A stretch of DNA of 64,000 nucleotides from contig NZ_RCST01000001.1 in the NCBI RefSeq assembly GCF_013141865.1, positions 3,534,001 to 3,598,000 of the forward strand, read 5' to 3'. Shown piece by piece: positions 36,773-47,944 of this stretch; positions within the stretch are counted from its first letter, which is position 1; the number at the start of each line of letters is the position of its first letter. Under the pieces are notes generated by a model. That model worked only from the letters and a program-made list of their open reading frames with translations. It was not told the DNA's origin and made no database searches. The DNA is from Methylomonas sp. ZR1 (GTDB taxonomy: Bacteria > Pseudomonadota > Gammaproteobacteria > Methylococcales > Methylomonadaceae). The position numbers were made by a program, and so were the translations under genes.

Positions 36773-38263
36773 TTACGGCTGACACTCCGGCATCAAGGAA
36801 CTGCGCCAGTACTGGTCTTCCTTCTCGAACAAGCGGCGGCTTTCTTCCGGTCCCCAGGAGCCAGCCGGATAGGTGGCAATGTAGTCCCGCTCGGTGACCC
36901 AATTTTGCAAAATCGGGTCAACGATGCGCCAGGCGTATTCCACTTCGTCGAAACGCAAAAATAGCGAACGGTCGCCTTTCATCACATCCAATAACAAATC
37001 TTCGTAAGCATCCACGCGGCGTTCGTCGGGATTGCGGAAGCTGGCGTCCAGGCTGGTAGTACGGGTACGCATTTCCAGGCCCGGCTCCTTGACGGTCATT
37101 TCGATGCGGATGCATTCTTCGGGTTGAATCCCCAGCAATATCCAGTTCGGCGTCATGCACTGCACATGGGTATCCCGGAAAAACTGAAACGGCGGATGGC
37201 GAAAGCAGATCGAAATCGAGGATTGGCCCTTGGCCATGCGCTTGCCGGTGCGCAGATAAAATGGCACGCCGCGCCAGCGCCAGTTGTCGATCAACAATTT
37301 CATTGCCGCGTAGGTTTCGGTACTGCTGTCAGCGGGAATATTGGCTTCCTCCAGGTAGCCAACCACCTTATGACCGTCGATATTGCCTCGGGCATATTGG
37401 CCACGAAAGGCATGCGCGTGTACGGCCGATTTCGGGATCGGCCGAATGGACTTCAGCACTTTAACTTTTTCGTCGCGCAGCGATTCGGCGTCCATGGACA
37501 CCGGCGGCTCCATCGCCACCAAGGTTAACAGCTGTAACAGGTGGCTTTGCAACATGTCGCGCATCGCCCCGGCGCTATCGTAATACTCACCGCGGCTGCC
37601 AATGCCCAGCTCTTCGGAGTGGGTGATCTGCACATGGTCGATGTAATTGCGATTCCACAAGGGTTCCAGCATGACATTGGCGAAACGAAACACCAATACG
37701 TTCTGCACCATGCCCTTGCCCAGGTAATGGTCGATCCGGTAAATCTGGTCTTCGCTCAAGTACCGGCTCAGGCGTTTTTGCAAGGCCTGCGCGCTTTCCA
37801 GATCGTAACCAAACGGCTTTTCGATCACTACTCGCCGCCAACCGTATTCTTCGTTCAGCAACTCCACCTGGCTCAAGGACTCGATGACATTGCCGAAATC
37901 GCTGGGACCGATGGCCAGATAGAAGGCCATATTGCGGGAAAATTGCGGCTGAGTGTTTAGCGTTTCCGCCAGGGATTTATAGCATTCCGGCTGGTCGAGA
38001 TCGCCGCGATGATAATCCAGCCGTTCGCTAAACCGGTTGAATACGGCCTCGTCCAGCGGCGTATTGGCCTGTTCAAGTAGCAAGGCCTTCACTTCCGCCA
38101 GCCAGGTTGCTCTATCCCAGGGACGGCGACCCACGGCCAGGATGCGTGTGCCTTCCGGCAGTTTTTTTTCCAATTCCAGATGATAGAAGCCGGGCATGAG
38201 CTTCAAGCGCGCCAAATTGCCGGTAGCACCAAAAATGACGTAAGTGCAGGGGTCTGTATTCAT
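36773..38263 (-). CDS. zwf: Glucose-6-phosphate 1-dehydrogenase
   Basis: A 496-residue protein from ATG 38263 ([21 protein letters not shown]). The N-terminal GATGNLA is the NADP-binding loop. The active-site signature [13 protein letters not shown] and the conserved [13 protein letters not shown] are intact. It oxidises glucose-6-phosphate to 6-phosphogluconolactone, supplying NADPH and feeding pentose-phosphate, Entner-Doudoroff or RuMP-cycle oxidation. It is transcribed alone, with no pgl or gnd beside it. Confidence 0.97.
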   Translation of the reverse strand: MNTDPCTYVIFGATGNLARLKLMPGFYHLELEKKLPEGTRILAVGRRPWDRATWLAEVKALLLEQANTPLDEAVFNRFSERLDYHRGDLDQPECYKSLAETLNTQPQFSRNMAFYLAIGPSDFGNVIESLSQVELLNEEYGWRRVVIEKPFGYDLESAQALQKRLSRYLSEDQIYRIDHYLGKGMVQNVLVFRFANVMLEPLWNRNYIDHVQITHSEELGIGSRGEYYDSAGAMRDMLQSHLLQLLTLVAMEPPVSMDAESLRDEKVKVLKSIRPIPKSAVHAHAFRGQYARGNIDGHKVVGYLEEANIPADSSTETYAAMKLLIDNWRWRGVPFYLRTGKRMAKGQSSISICFRHPPFQFFRDTHVQCMTPNWILLGIQPEECIRIEMTVKEPGLEMRTRTTSLDASFRNPDERRVDAYEDLLLDVMKGDRSLFLRFDEVEYAWRIVDPILQNWVTERDYIATYPAGSWGPEESRRLFEKEDQYWRSSLMPECQP

Positions 38264-38390
38264 AAAAGCCACCTTGTCTTTACTTTGCAATATAGGGTGC
38301 AGTTTGCATCATTTGCGCGGGCGCGTCGAACGCCAAAGCGCCGCAGCCGATAAAAGCGGCCAAATTAGAGCCACGCGAGTGTCACCTTGG

Positions 38391-39137
38391 TCATAATATG
38401 GCGTCATCGTCACCGAGACACTTCAGAACTTGATCCTGGTTATCCAACAGCCGAATCAGCTTAATTTTCATTGTATTAAAGCGCTGTTGCGCCAACTCTG
38501 CGTCGGCTTGTGCCAACGCTTTTTGCAAGTTCTCGACGACCGCCAGACAATCGGCAAAATCGTAAAAACAAAAGGTGCCATGCAGTTTATGGTTCAAATC
38601 CCACGCCTGTTGCAGCAATCCATTGTCCAAGGCCCGCTCGATGTCGAGTATTAATCCCGGCAACTGCTCAAATAATTTGCCCATCAAGACTTGGCTCAAC
38701 TGCCGGTTATGCTGGGCTTTGCGCAAAAGTTGCACTGCATAATACTCGGCGTTCACCGGCTCATGTTGCCGCCAACGCACCAGCAATTGCTCCAACTGGT
38801 AAAGGCGAACCGGCTTGACCAAACATTCGTTGAACCCGGCGGCGATTGCCCGTTCCTGCTGCTGATTTTGCGCGTGAGCCGTGACGGCGACTGCCGGCGT
38901 TTGCCGATTGTAGTTTTCGGTGCCGCGCAAATTGGCGGCGACATCGAAACCACTCAAAAACGGCATGTTCACATCCAGGAAGATGAAGTCGTAGCGGCGT
39001 TCTTGCAACAATTGCCAGGCCTCCCGCCCGTCTTTTGCCGAGGTGATATTGGTCGTCCAGTATTCCAACTGTTCGCGCAACAACCACAGATTGATTTCAT
39101 TATCGTCGGCAATCAGAATCGAAAAATCGTTGGTCAT
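38391..39137 (-). CDS. Response regulator with C-terminal Hpt domain
   Basis: A 248-residue protein. The receiver domain is FSILIADDNEINLWLLREQL with phosphoacceptor Asp in FIFLDVNMPFLSG and Lys in LVKPV. The C-terminal part from about 135 is an Hpt-like four-helix bundle with the putative phospho-His in LNHKLHGTFCFYDF (HKLHG where HxLKG is usual). There is no output domain and no kinase gene next to it. It is probably a phosphorelay intermediate, working with a kinase encoded elsewhere. Confidence 0.85.
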   Translation of the reverse strand: MTNDFSILIADDNEINLWLLREQLEYWTTNITSAKDGREAWQLLQERRYDFIFLDVNMPFLSGFDVAANLRGTENYNRQTPAVAVTAHAQNQQQERAIAAGFNECLVKPVRLYQLEQLLVRWRQHEPVNAEYYAVQLLRKAQHNRQLSQVLMGKLFEQLPGLILDIERALDNGLLQQAWDLNHKLHGTFCFYDFADCLAVVENLQKALAQADAELAQQRFNTMKIKLIRLLDNQDQVLKCLGDDDAIL

Positions 39138-39256
39138 GGTTAATAGCTTCGAGCTGTGAATAATTTGCTGATGCCGTTATCGAATGTTTCGCGGCAAAAA
39201 TCAATCTATAGTGAGGCAAACCATCGTAAACCGTTCCACACCCAAAGCGCCAGGCA

Positions 39257-39293
39257 ATAAAAAACCCCGGCACCTTGCGGCAACCGGGGTTTT
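39257..39293 (-). terminator. groEL terminator
   Basis: On the minus strand the stem AAAACCCCGG / CCGGGGTTTT is followed by a T-rich run, 20 bp after the groEL stop. It is a standard rho-independent terminator of the groES-groEL operon. Confidence 0.88.
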
Positions 39294-39313
39294 CAGGCCG
39301 AGGCCGAAGGCGA

Positions 39314-40957
<1,644 letters not shown>

Positions 40958-41010
40958 TTATTCCTGAGATATTGGTTAAATTGAAAAAGAGTGTGTCGAA
41001 CGAATTGGGC

Positions 41011-41301
41011 TTAACCCAAAACACCCATGATGTCTTCTTCGCGCATGACGATGTATTGCTCGCCATCGACTTTAACTTCGGTGCCGGAATATTTGCCGAA
41101 CAACACGCGGTCGCCAACTTTAACTTCCAGGGCACGTACTTGGCCGTTGTCTAACGGTTTACCTGAACCTACTGCCAACACTTCGCCTTCGCTAGGTTTT
41201 TCAGCAGCTGAACCCGGCAACACGATGCCGCCTGCGGTTTTGGTTTCTTCCTCAACACGTTTTACGACGATACGGTCATGTAACGGACGAATTTTCATCA
41301 A
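41011..41301 (-). CDS. groS: Co-chaperonin GroES
   Basis: A 96-residue co-chaperonin starting [14 protein letters not shown] (after an initial Met), with the mobile loop [17 protein letters not shown] and the end [11 protein letters not shown]. It is the lid of the GroEL cage. It is first gene of the operon, with TAAGGAGAC upstream of the ATG. Confidence 0.98.
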   Translation of the reverse strand: MMKIRPLHDRIVVKRVEEETKTAGGIVLPGSAAEKPSEGEVLAVGSGKPLDNGQVRALEVKVGDRVLFGKYSGTEVKVDGEQYIVMREEDIMGVLG

Positions 41302-41407
41302 TGTCTCCTTAATGTAGATAAAGTTAAAGGTTAAAAACTGTGTAAAGCAATTTAAAAAACAGCTACCCCTTACGGAGGAAGCGAGCTTTTAAGCGGCCTC
41401 AGTTTTA

Positions 41408-41434
41408 TTAGCACTCTCTAGCAACGAGTGCTAA
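41408..41434. promoter_or_regulatory. CIRCE operator (HrcA binding site)
   Basis: TTAGCACTC-N9-GAGTGCTAA is a perfect CIRCE element at 41408-41434, about 107 bp before the groES start. HrcA represses groESL through it. It directly abuts the -10 box. Confidence 0.96.
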
Positions 41435-41461
41435 TAATATCCGGCTTTTGCACTCTGTCAA
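41434..41461 (-). promoter_or_regulatory. groES promoter
   Basis: On the minus strand TTGACA (41456-41461) and TATTAT (41434-41439) are 16 bp apart, directly before CIRCE. It is a good sigma-70 promoter whose start point would lie within the operator. The divergent moeB gene starts at 41504. Confidence 0.8.
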
Positions 41462-41503
41462 GCTCTTTGGCATCATCTGCGCCTTACCCAAGCCATACAC
41501 ACT

Positions 41504-42250
41504 ATGAACGACGAACAATTACTCCGTTACAGCCGGCAAATCATGCTGCCGCAAATCGATATTGCCGGTCAGCAAAAATTGCTCGATGCCAAAGTATTAA
41601 TCGTCGGTGCCGGCGGTTTGGGCTCGCCTGCCTCAATGTACCTGGCTGCGGCCGGTGTCGGCCAGATCACCGTCTACGACGACGACCAAGTCGATTTGAC
41701 CAATTTGCAACGCCAGATTGCTCACTACACCAGCGATATAGGGTTGGATAAAGTTATTTCAACCCAACAGACTTTGGAAAAAATTAATCCGGGCGTAAAA
41801 GTGTTTGCTCACAAGCAACGCCTGGCTGACGAGCAATTACTTAAAGAAGTGACGGAGGCCGATGTGGTGCTGGACTGCAGCGATAACTTCACCACCCGCT
41901 TTGCCATCAATAAGGCTTGCGTCGAGAAAAAAACCCCATTGGTATCCGGCGCGGCGATCCGCTTTGAGGGTCAAGTCAGCGTATTTACCCCTGGGTTAAA
42001 CGATAGCCCGTGCTATAACTGTCTTTATCAAAGCGATGGCGAGGAATTGCAAAATTGCGCCCACAATGGCGTGATTGCGCCGATCACCGGCATCGTCGGC
42101 AGCATACAGGCCTTGGAAACGATAAAGCTGATAGTCAACACCGGCAGCACATTAACAGGCCGCTTGCTGTTGCTGGACGGCCTGAGTATGGAATGGCACA
42201 GCATGCGCTTGAAGAAAAACCCACACTGCCCGAGCTGCGGCGCGAAATAA
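41504..42250 (+). CDS. moeB: Molybdopterin-synthase adenylyltransferase-type protein (MoeB/ThiF family)
   Basis: A 248-residue E1-like enzyme with the ATP loop GAGGLGSPASMYLAAAGVG. The catalytic Asp region is VVLDCSDNFTTR, and the zinc cysteines are in CYNC and CPSC at the end. It adenylates the C-terminal Gly of MoaD or a ThiS-like sulfur carrier. MoeB is favoured by length and the NCLYQ segment; a ThiF or HesA role cannot be excluded. It is divergent from groES, with about 200 bp between them. Confidence 0.9.
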   Translation: MNDEQLLRYSRQIMLPQIDIAGQQKLLDAKVLIVGAGGLGSPASMYLAAAGVGQITVYDDDQVDLTNLQRQIAHYTSDIGLDKVISTQQTLEKINPGVKVFAHKQRLADEQLLKEVTEADVVLDCSDNFTTRFAINKACVEKKTPLVSGAAIRFEGQVSVFTPGLNDSPCYNCLYQSDGEELQNCAHNGVIAPITGIVGSIQALETIKLIVNTGSTLTGRLLLLDGLSMEWHSMRLKKNPHCPSCGAK

Positions 42251-42265
42251 GCTAATCCGCACAAA

Positions 42266-42288
42266 AAAGCCGGGCTAATCCCGGCTTT
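42266..42288. terminator. Bidirectional terminator
   Basis: AAAGCCGGG-CTAAT-CCCGGCTTT is a perfect 9-bp stem. On the minus strand it runs into TTTTTT. It lies between the converging moeB (+) and small membrane-protein (-) genes. Confidence 0.85.
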
Positions 42289-42312
42289 CTATTGCTGGCA
42301 AATAAGACGTAA

Positions 42313-42519
42313 TTAATTTTTTCCCAGTTTGCCTTTAACCATCAGAATGGCTTTGCTGACATTTCTCAATAGCGCCGAATCGCTATCGCCGTGCGGCTCG
42401 ATGTCGCCGAACGGTTCGCCATTCTTCATGGTGTACATGTAAATGAAATACCCCAACGGTGCGAAAGCGAAGATGGCAATAATCAACATCAACACCACTA
42501 ATTCGATAACTCCGCCCAT
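42313..42519 (-). CDS. Small membrane protein, paralogue of 30175-30489
   Basis: A 68-residue protein from ATG 42519 with GGAGG five bases upstream. The membrane helix VIELVVLMLIIAIFAFAPLGYFIYMYTM shares the MLI-A--AFAPLG motif with the 104-residue protein at 30175-30489. The tail has one DSALLRNVSKAILMVKGKL unit matching the DSxLxR units there. Function unknown. The paralogy supports both as real genes. Confidence 0.8.
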   Translation of the reverse strand: MGGVIELVVLMLIIAIFAFAPLGYFIYMYTMKNGEPFGDIEPHGDSDSALLRNVSKAILMVKGKLGKN

Positions 42520-42708
42520 ATATACCTCCAACTATTTGTTTTTATTTTAATTTAGAATGAGGCCATAGACCTCGGGAATGGACTATAACCCCATCCCTTT
42601 TAGGGAACAAGCACAAAGTATTCTTTGTCAACTTATGGTTTTAACCTCAGGCTAATTTAGCCTTGGGGCAACTACGCCAACGCCATTTTCAACTATCAAT
42701 CTGAGCAT

Positions 42709-45402
42709 ATGGACCATTACCCTAAAGCCAACTGGCACAGCCAAACGCCGGAAACCGTATTAACGCATTTCGGCGTAGAGCTGGGTCAAGGCCTGAGCAG
42801 CGAGGAAGCGCAAAAACGCCGAGCGACTAGCGGCGCCAACCGCCTGACCGCTCGCCGCGGCAAAGGCCCTTTGCTTTTGCTATTGGCGCAATTTCATCAG
42901 CCCTTGATCTACATCCTGCTGTTTTCCGCGGCCACCACCGCTTTTTTAGAGGAATGGACCGACAGTAGCGTCATCTTCGGTGTGGTCATTATCAATGCGG
43001 TGATCGGCTTCGTTCAGGAAGCGAACGCGCTGAAAGCCATTAACGCCCTGGCTCAGACCTTGAATATCAGCAGCAACGTCCTGCGTGACGGCCAGCGCCG
43101 AAGTATTGCTGCTGCCGAGTTAGTTCCCGGCGATTTGGTATTCCTGCAATCCGGCGACAAGGTGCCTGCCGATCTGCGCCTCTTGCAAAGCCGCGAACTG
43201 AAAATCGACGAATCCGCGCTAACCGGCGAATCGGTACCGGTGGAAAAGCAGGCACAGACTCTACCCTCGGCCACCTTATTGGCTGATCGCGCCAATATGG
43301 CGTATTCCTCGACGCTGGTCAGTTACGGCAGTGCACTGGCCGTGGTAGTCAGTACCGGCGATAACACCGAGATTGGCCGCATCAACAAGCTGATCGGCAG
43401 CGCCGAACCGCTGGAAACGCCGCTAACGCTAAAAATGAGCCAATTCAGTCAATTGTTGCTCTGGGTGATCGTCGGCTGCGCGGCCATTACCTTTGCGGTC
43501 GGCGTCTGGCGCGGCGAAACCATGTTGGACATGTTCATGGCCTCCGTGGCGTTGGCTGTCGGCGCCATCCCGGAAGGTCTGCCCGCGGCGCTGACGATTA
43601 CGCTGGCTATCGGCGTCTCGCGTATGGCCAAACGCAACGCCATCATCCGCAAACTGCCGGCGGTGGAAACCCTGGGCAGCACCACGGTGATTTGCTCCGA
43701 CAAAACCGGCACCTTGACGCAAAACCAAATGACCGTGCAATTCGTGCAGGCAGGCGGTGAAATATTCGAGGTCAGCGGCAGCGGCTACACGCCGGACGGT
43801 GAATTTACCAGCCATAACCAAGCGGTCGACCCGTCCCTTAAACCAGCACTATTGGAATGTTTAAAAGCCGGCCTGCTGTGCAACGACGCCCGATTAATCG
43901 CCGACACCGACAACTGGCGTATCGAAGGCGACCCTACCGAGGCCGCCTTGCTGGTAGCCGCCCACAAAGCCGGTCTGCATCAAGCCAGCGTCAGCGGCGA
44001 CCATCCGCGCCTGGACGCCATTCCGTTCGAATCCGCGTACCAATTCATGGCCACTCTGCATCACAACCTGGCCGAAGACGCCCGGCATATTTATTTAAAA
44101 GGCTCGCTGGAAAGCCTGCTACAGCGCTGCGACAAAGCCTTTGCCGCCGACATGCAACTCGTACCACTGGATAGAGACTGCCTGAACCAGCAAGCTGAAG
44201 CGTTTGCCGCACAAGGCTTGAGAGTCCTGGCTTTTGCGCGCGCTGAGCATGATGACGATGCGGTTGAACATCGCGAAGTGGGTGGTGGCCTGACCTTTTT
44301 GGGCTTGCAAGCCATGATCGATCCACCGCGCCCCGAAGCTGCCCGGGCCATTGCCGCCTGTTATAAGGCCGGCATCTCGGTGAAGATGATCACTGGCGAC
44401 CATCCCGTCACCGCGCTGGCCATCGCTAAGCAGCTCAACATGCGCCATACCGAACGTGTGATCAGCGGCGCCGACTTGCAACACTACAGCGAAGCCGACT
44501 ATCGCAAACACGTCAAAGACTGCGATGTCTTTGCCCGCATCGCGCCGGAGCAAAAGTTGCAATTGGTGCAAGCCTTGCAGGCCAACGGTCACGTGGTAGC
44601 CATGACCGGCGACGGCGTCAACGATGCCCCGGCACTACGGCAAGCCAACATCGGCGTGGCGATGGGCATGGGCGGCACCGAAGTCGCCAAAGAAGCGGCG
44701 GCCATGGTGCTGACTGACGATCATTTCGCCACCATCGAAGCCGCCGTCGAAGAAGGCCGCGGCGTGTTCGACAATCTGGTGAAATTCATCGCCTGGACCT
44801 TACCGACCAATCTCGGTGAGGGCCTGGTGATTACCGCCGCGGTGTTCGCCAATGTGGCGTTGCCGATTACACCCCTGCAAATTCTCTGGATCAATATGAC
44901 CACCGCAGTACTGCTGGGTTTAATGTTGGCTTTCGAACCCAAGGAACCGGGTCTGATGCTCCATAAGCCACGCAATCCCAAGCAAGCTATCCTGACCAAA
45001 CGTCTAATGTTTCGTATCTGTCTGGTCGGCCTGTTGTTGCTGGCCGGCGCATTCGGCTTGTTTGAATGGGAACTATCGCAAAACGCAACCCTAGCTAAGG
45101 CCCGCACAGTCGCCGTCAATGTGTTTGTGTTTGGCGAATTGTTTTACCTATTCAACTGTCGCTCGCTAAATTACTCGATGTTCCGAGTCGGCGTTTTTTC
45201 CAATTTATGGCTGATTTTTGGTGTCGTCAGCATGATTTTGCTGCAACTGCTGTTTACCTATTGGCCAACGATGCAGGCCTTATTCGGCAGCGAGGCAATC
45301 GGTCGGGAGGAGTGGCTGTTGATTTTGGGGGTTAGCTCGGTTATTTACGTAGCGATAGGCCTGGAAAAACTAGTCGTCCGGCGCTTTAACCGCCGGCGTT
45401 GA
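42709..45402 (+). CDS. Cation-transporting P-type ATPase (type II, Ca2+-like)
   Basis: An 897-residue P-type ATPase. It has the actuator TGES (LKIDESALTGESVPVEKQ), TM4 motif IPEGLPAALTITLAIG, phosphorylation site CSDKTGTLT, TGD in MITGDHPVTA and hinge MTGDGVNDAPAL, with ten membrane helices. The PEGLP motif places it with type II pumps of Ca2+/Na+/Mg2+ kinds rather than heavy-metal P1B pumps. No cytoplasmic metal-binding N-domain is present. The ion is not certain. Its 3' end overlaps the converging TetR gene by 33 bp. Confidence 0.93.
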   Translation: MDHYPKANWHSQTPETVLTHFGVELGQGLSSEEAQKRRATSGANRLTARRGKGPLLLLLAQFHQPLIYILLFSAATTAFLEEWTDSSVIFGVVIINAVIGFVQEANALKAINALAQTLNISSNVLRDGQRRSIAAAELVPGDLVFLQSGDKVPADLRLLQSRELKIDESALTGESVPVEKQAQTLPSATLLADRANMAYSSTLVSYGSALAVVVSTGDNTEIGRINKLIGSAEPLETPLTLKMSQFSQLLLWVIVGCAAITFAVGVWRGETMLDMFMASVALAVGAIPEGLPAALTITLAIGVSRMAKRNAIIRKLPAVETLGSTTVICSDKTGTLTQNQMTVQFVQAGGEIFEVSGSGYTPDGEFTSHNQAVDPSLKPALLECLKAGLLCNDARLIADTDNWRIEGDPTEAALLVAAHKAGLHQASVSGDHPRLDAIPFESAYQFMATLHHNLAEDARHIYLKGSLESLLQRCDKAFAADMQLVPLDRDCLNQQAEAFAAQGLRVLAFARAEHDDDAVEHREVGGGLTFLGLQAMIDPPRPEAARAIAACYKAGISVKMITGDHPVTALAIAKQLNMRHTERVISGADLQHYSEADYRKHVKDCDVFARIAPEQKLQLVQALQANGHVVAMTGDGVNDAPALRQANIGVAMGMGGTEVAKEAAAMVLTDDHFATIEAAVEEGRGVFDNLVKFIAWTLPTNLGEGLVITAAVFANVALPITPLQILWINMTTAVLLGLMLAFEPKEPGLMLHKPRNPKQAILTKRLMFRICLVGLLLLAGAFGLFEWELSQNATLAKARTVAVNVFVFGELFYLFNCRSLNYSMFRVGVFSNLWLIFGVVSMILLQLLFTYWPTMQALFGSEAIGREEWLLILGVSSVIYVAIGLEKLVVRRFNRRR

Positions 45403-45993
45403 TTGCGCGAAGGCATTCAGTGCAACTAATAGCGTCTCCAAGCTTTTTAGGGACTGCTTTTCCGCGACCTCTGGCGCTTCCAGCTGCGCTTTAACAATCG
45501 CGCCGTCTATCGCCACCGCAGCCGCATTCGCCAGCTGCTGCCGGTTTGGGCCATCCGGCAACAGTTCGGCAATTACCCGCACCATATCTTGTTTATGCTG
45601 GTAGCAAATTTCCAGCACATCGGGCAACACGCCGCCCAATTCGGCGACGGTATTGATAAACGCGCAGCCGCGATAAATAGGCTTGCGAAACCATTCTGCC
45701 ATAGTCGCCACCAGCGGCATCAATCCCGCACCCGCTTGCCCGCCGTGACGCTGTAAGGCATCGTTAAACCAGGCCATCCACAGGTCGTGCCGGTAATCCA
45801 AAAACGCCCGGATCAAATCATTCTTACTGGGAAAATACCGGTAAAACGTCACCTTCGTCACTCCGGACTCGGCAATTACTTTGTCGATGCCGGTGGCGCG
45901 GATGCCGTCGCGATAAAACAAATCATGCGCGGCCAGTAATATCCGCTCGCGAGGCGGGCGGTCCGACAGAATGGTGGTGGAATCAGAGATCAT
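45370..45993 (-). CDS. TetR-family transcriptional regulator
   Basis: A 207-residue regulator from ATG 45993 (MISDSTTILSDRPPRERILLAAHDLF). The helix-turn-helix is GIDKVIAESGVTKVTFYRYFPSKNDLI. The ligand domain resembles the AcrR/TetR C-terminal groups that sense small electrophiles or drugs. Two matching palindromes between it and the divergent DUF1348 gene are its probable operators, so it would repress both genes. Confidence 0.92.
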   Translation of the reverse strand: MISDSTTILSDRPPRERILLAAHDLFYRDGIRATGIDKVIAESGVTKVTFYRYFPSKNDLIRAFLDYRHDLWMAWFNDALQRHGGQAGAGLMPLVATMAEWFRKPIYRGCAFINTVAELGGVLPDVLEICYQHKQDMVRVIAELLPDGPNRQQLANAAAVAIDGAIVKAQLEAPEVAEKQSLKSLETLLVALNAFAQSTPAVKAPDD

Positions 45994-46001
45994 GTTTCGA
46001 T

Positions 46002-46021
46002 TGTAGACAAGTCTGTCTACA
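46002..46021. promoter_or_regulatory. TetR operator 1
   Basis: TGTAGACA-AGTC-TGTCTACA is a perfect 8-bp inverted repeat. It lies nine bases before the TetR start codon and shares its half-site TAGACA with operator 2. Confidence 0.85.
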
Positions 46022-46039
46022 ATTGCTACCATCGCCACA

Positions 46040-46059
46040 AGTAGACAAACCTGTCTACT
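46040..46059. promoter_or_regulatory. TetR operator 2
   Basis: AGTAGACA-AACC-TGTCTACT is a perfect 8-bp inverted repeat, centred 38 bp from operator 1 and 30 bp before the DUF1348 start. Confidence 0.85.
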
Positions 46060-46089
46060 TACTTTCTCACCCTAGTCAGGAGCTTAACG

Positions 46090-46557
46090 ATGGACAGCAA
46101 ACCGCCTTTACCGCCCTTTACCGCCGACACTGCCACGCAAAAAGTCCGCATGGCAGAAGATGCCTGGAATAGCCGCGATCCGGATCGCGTCGTGCAGGTG
46201 TATACCGAAGACAGCCGCTGGCGCAATCGCGCCGAGTTTCCGGTAGGTCGCGGGCAAATTCGTGAGTTTTTACAGCGCAAATGGGCCAAGGAATTGGATT
46301 ATCGACTAATCAAAGAATTATGGGCTTTTGCCGACAACCGTATCGCGGTGCGCTTCGCTTACGAGTGGCATGACGATGCCGGCAACTGGTTTCGCAGCTA
46401 CGGCAACGAAAATTGGGAGTTTAACGAATACGGATTAATGCAGCGTCGCTTTGCCAGCATCAACGATTTGCTGATTAAGGCCGATGATCGTTTATTCCAT
46501 TGGCCGCTGGGCCGGCGACCCGACGATCATGCCGGCTTAAGCGAATTGGGCTTGTGA
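46090..46557 (+). CDS. DUF1348 family protein (NTF2/SnoaL-like fold)
   Basis: A 155-residue protein with AGGAG before the ATG. It matches DUF1348 throughout, including [65 protein letters not shown] and [14 protein letters not shown]. It is a small alpha+beta cone fold with unknown substrate. It is divergent from and probably controlled by the TetR regulator, so it may act on the compound that regulator senses. Confidence 0.93.
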   Translation: MDSKPPLPPFTADTATQKVRMAEDAWNSRDPDRVVQVYTEDSRWRNRAEFPVGRGQIREFLQRKWAKELDYRLIKELWAFADNRIAVRFAYEWHDDAGNWFRSYGNENWEFNEYGLMQRRFASINDLLIKADDRLFHWPLGRRPDDHAGLSELGL

Positions 46558-46596
46558 AACTTGGCGGTGGAGGCGAATTTATTCGCTTCCAGTAAA

Positions 46597-46622
46597 TAAA
46601 AAAGGGCGGATAAATCCGCCCC
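46597..46622 (-). terminator. Terminator of the phosphofructokinase gene
   Basis: On the minus strand GGGGCGGAT-TT-ATCCGCCC is followed by TTTTTTATTT, 22 bp after the stop. It also serves as the boundary with the converging DUF1348 gene. Confidence 0.88.
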
Positions 46623-46643
46623 TATGATCAAGCCAAAACTTTA

Positions 46644-47873
46644 TTAATGGCTGACTTCGACTTTGCCGCCCTTTTTCTGACCAATTTCCGCCAGCGTTTG
46701 GGTGAACCAGTCGGTATCGATATTGAACGGCTTGCCGCCTTTGATGCGTGGAAACTCGATAGCGCGCAATATGTTGCCGTTATCTTCGTCGTGGCCCATC
46801 ACGCCGGATTCGCGGCGGAAGGCACATTCCACGGCCAGGTCAGCGCAAGATTTGATCAGACGCATATCATCAACATTAGCAGCAGCAGCGCGGGCGAAAT
46901 AACCGGATTTCTGCACCAGGGTTTTTTCCGCCCCGATCATTTGCGCGAATTGCTCGCCAAACCATTTGCCCGGATTGACTGCATCCAGCTTGATGTGGCC
47001 GAACGCATCACGCGGCACTTCTTGGCCTTTAGCTTGCAGTTCGGCAACGATAGCTTCCACACCGGCGCCTTCGGACACGAAGATATTCACGCAATCGACT
47101 TTGTCCATCACCGCACGCAACCGAGTCGCTTCAGCTTCTAAATCAATCGCCATCTCGGGAACGAAAACCGCGTGTACTTCATACGACTCGCGGCTCAAGC
47201 CCAACTCGGGCAACCACTCGGCGCGGTCCAACAATTTACGGTATTCCTGTGCAGTCGCAGCGGTCAACCAACCACAGTTACGGCCCATGACTTCGTGGAC
47301 GATCAGCATGCGTGGGTTGGAATTGTTCTCGGCCACCACGTTCATGAAGTAACGTGCGCCTTGTTCGGCGGCAGTCCAGGCACCCAGGGATTGTTTGATC
47401 GGGAATACGTCGTTATCGACGGTTTTTGGCAAACCGATCACGGTCAGACCGTAGTTGTTTTTCGCCAGAAATGCGGCCAAATCGGCCGCCGCAGTATTGG
47501 TATCGTCACCGCCGATAGTGTGCAGAATATCGACGCCGTCTTTAATTAACTGGTCGGCAGCGACTTTTTGCGGGTCTTCGCCTTCTTTCACCAAACCGCG
47601 TTTCACGCAGTCTTTGATATTGGTCAGCTTGACGCGGCTGTTGCCGATCACTGAACCGCCGAAACGTTGCAGCAAGCCGGCTTTTTTGCGGACTTCATCG
47701 GTCACAACATAGGAGTCACCCAGCAGCAGACCTTTGTAGCCGCCACGGTAGCAAATAATTTCGATGCTAGGATCAATTTCTGTGTAGCGTTCAATCAGGC
47801 TGCCGATAGCGGAGTTCAGGCAAGGCGCCAAACCGCCGGCCGTGAGGATTGCAACTTTTTTGGGTTTGTTCAT
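46644..47873 (-). CDS. pfp: Pyrophosphate-dependent 6-phosphofructokinase
   Basis: A 409-residue enzyme from ATG 47873 (MNKPKKVAILTAGGLAPCLNSAI). The substrate loop is GGDDTNTAA; Asp after GGD in place of the Gly of ATP enzymes marks PPi use. PKTVDNDV and MGRNCGWLT are intact. It phosphorylates fructose-6-phosphate reversibly with PPi and is the usual phosphofructokinase of methanotrophs with the RuMP pathway, where it also acts on other phosphates. It is transcribed alone. Confidence 0.95.
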   Translation of the reverse strand: MNKPKKVAILTAGGLAPCLNSAIGSLIERYTEIDPSIEIICYRGGYKGLLLGDSYVVTDEVRKKAGLLQRFGGSVIGNSRVKLTNIKDCVKRGLVKEGEDPQKVAADQLIKDGVDILHTIGGDDTNTAAADLAAFLAKNNYGLTVIGLPKTVDNDVFPIKQSLGAWTAAEQGARYFMNVVAENNSNPRMLIVHEVMGRNCGWLTAATAQEYRKLLDRAEWLPELGLSRESYEVHAVFVPEMAIDLEAEATRLRAVMDKVDCVNIFVSEGAGVEAIVAELQAKGQEVPRDAFGHIKLDAVNPGKWFGEQFAQMIGAEKTLVQKSGYFARAAAANVDDMRLIKSCADLAVECAFRRESGVMGHDEDNGNILRAIEFPRIKGGKPFNIDTDWFTQTLAEIGQKKGGKVEVSH

Positions 47874-47944
47874 GGGCGTTTCAAATAAAAAGTTAAGAAA
47901 AAGTGTGATGGCTCGGCGTACCAACCATCAGCTATCGCCGCGTC

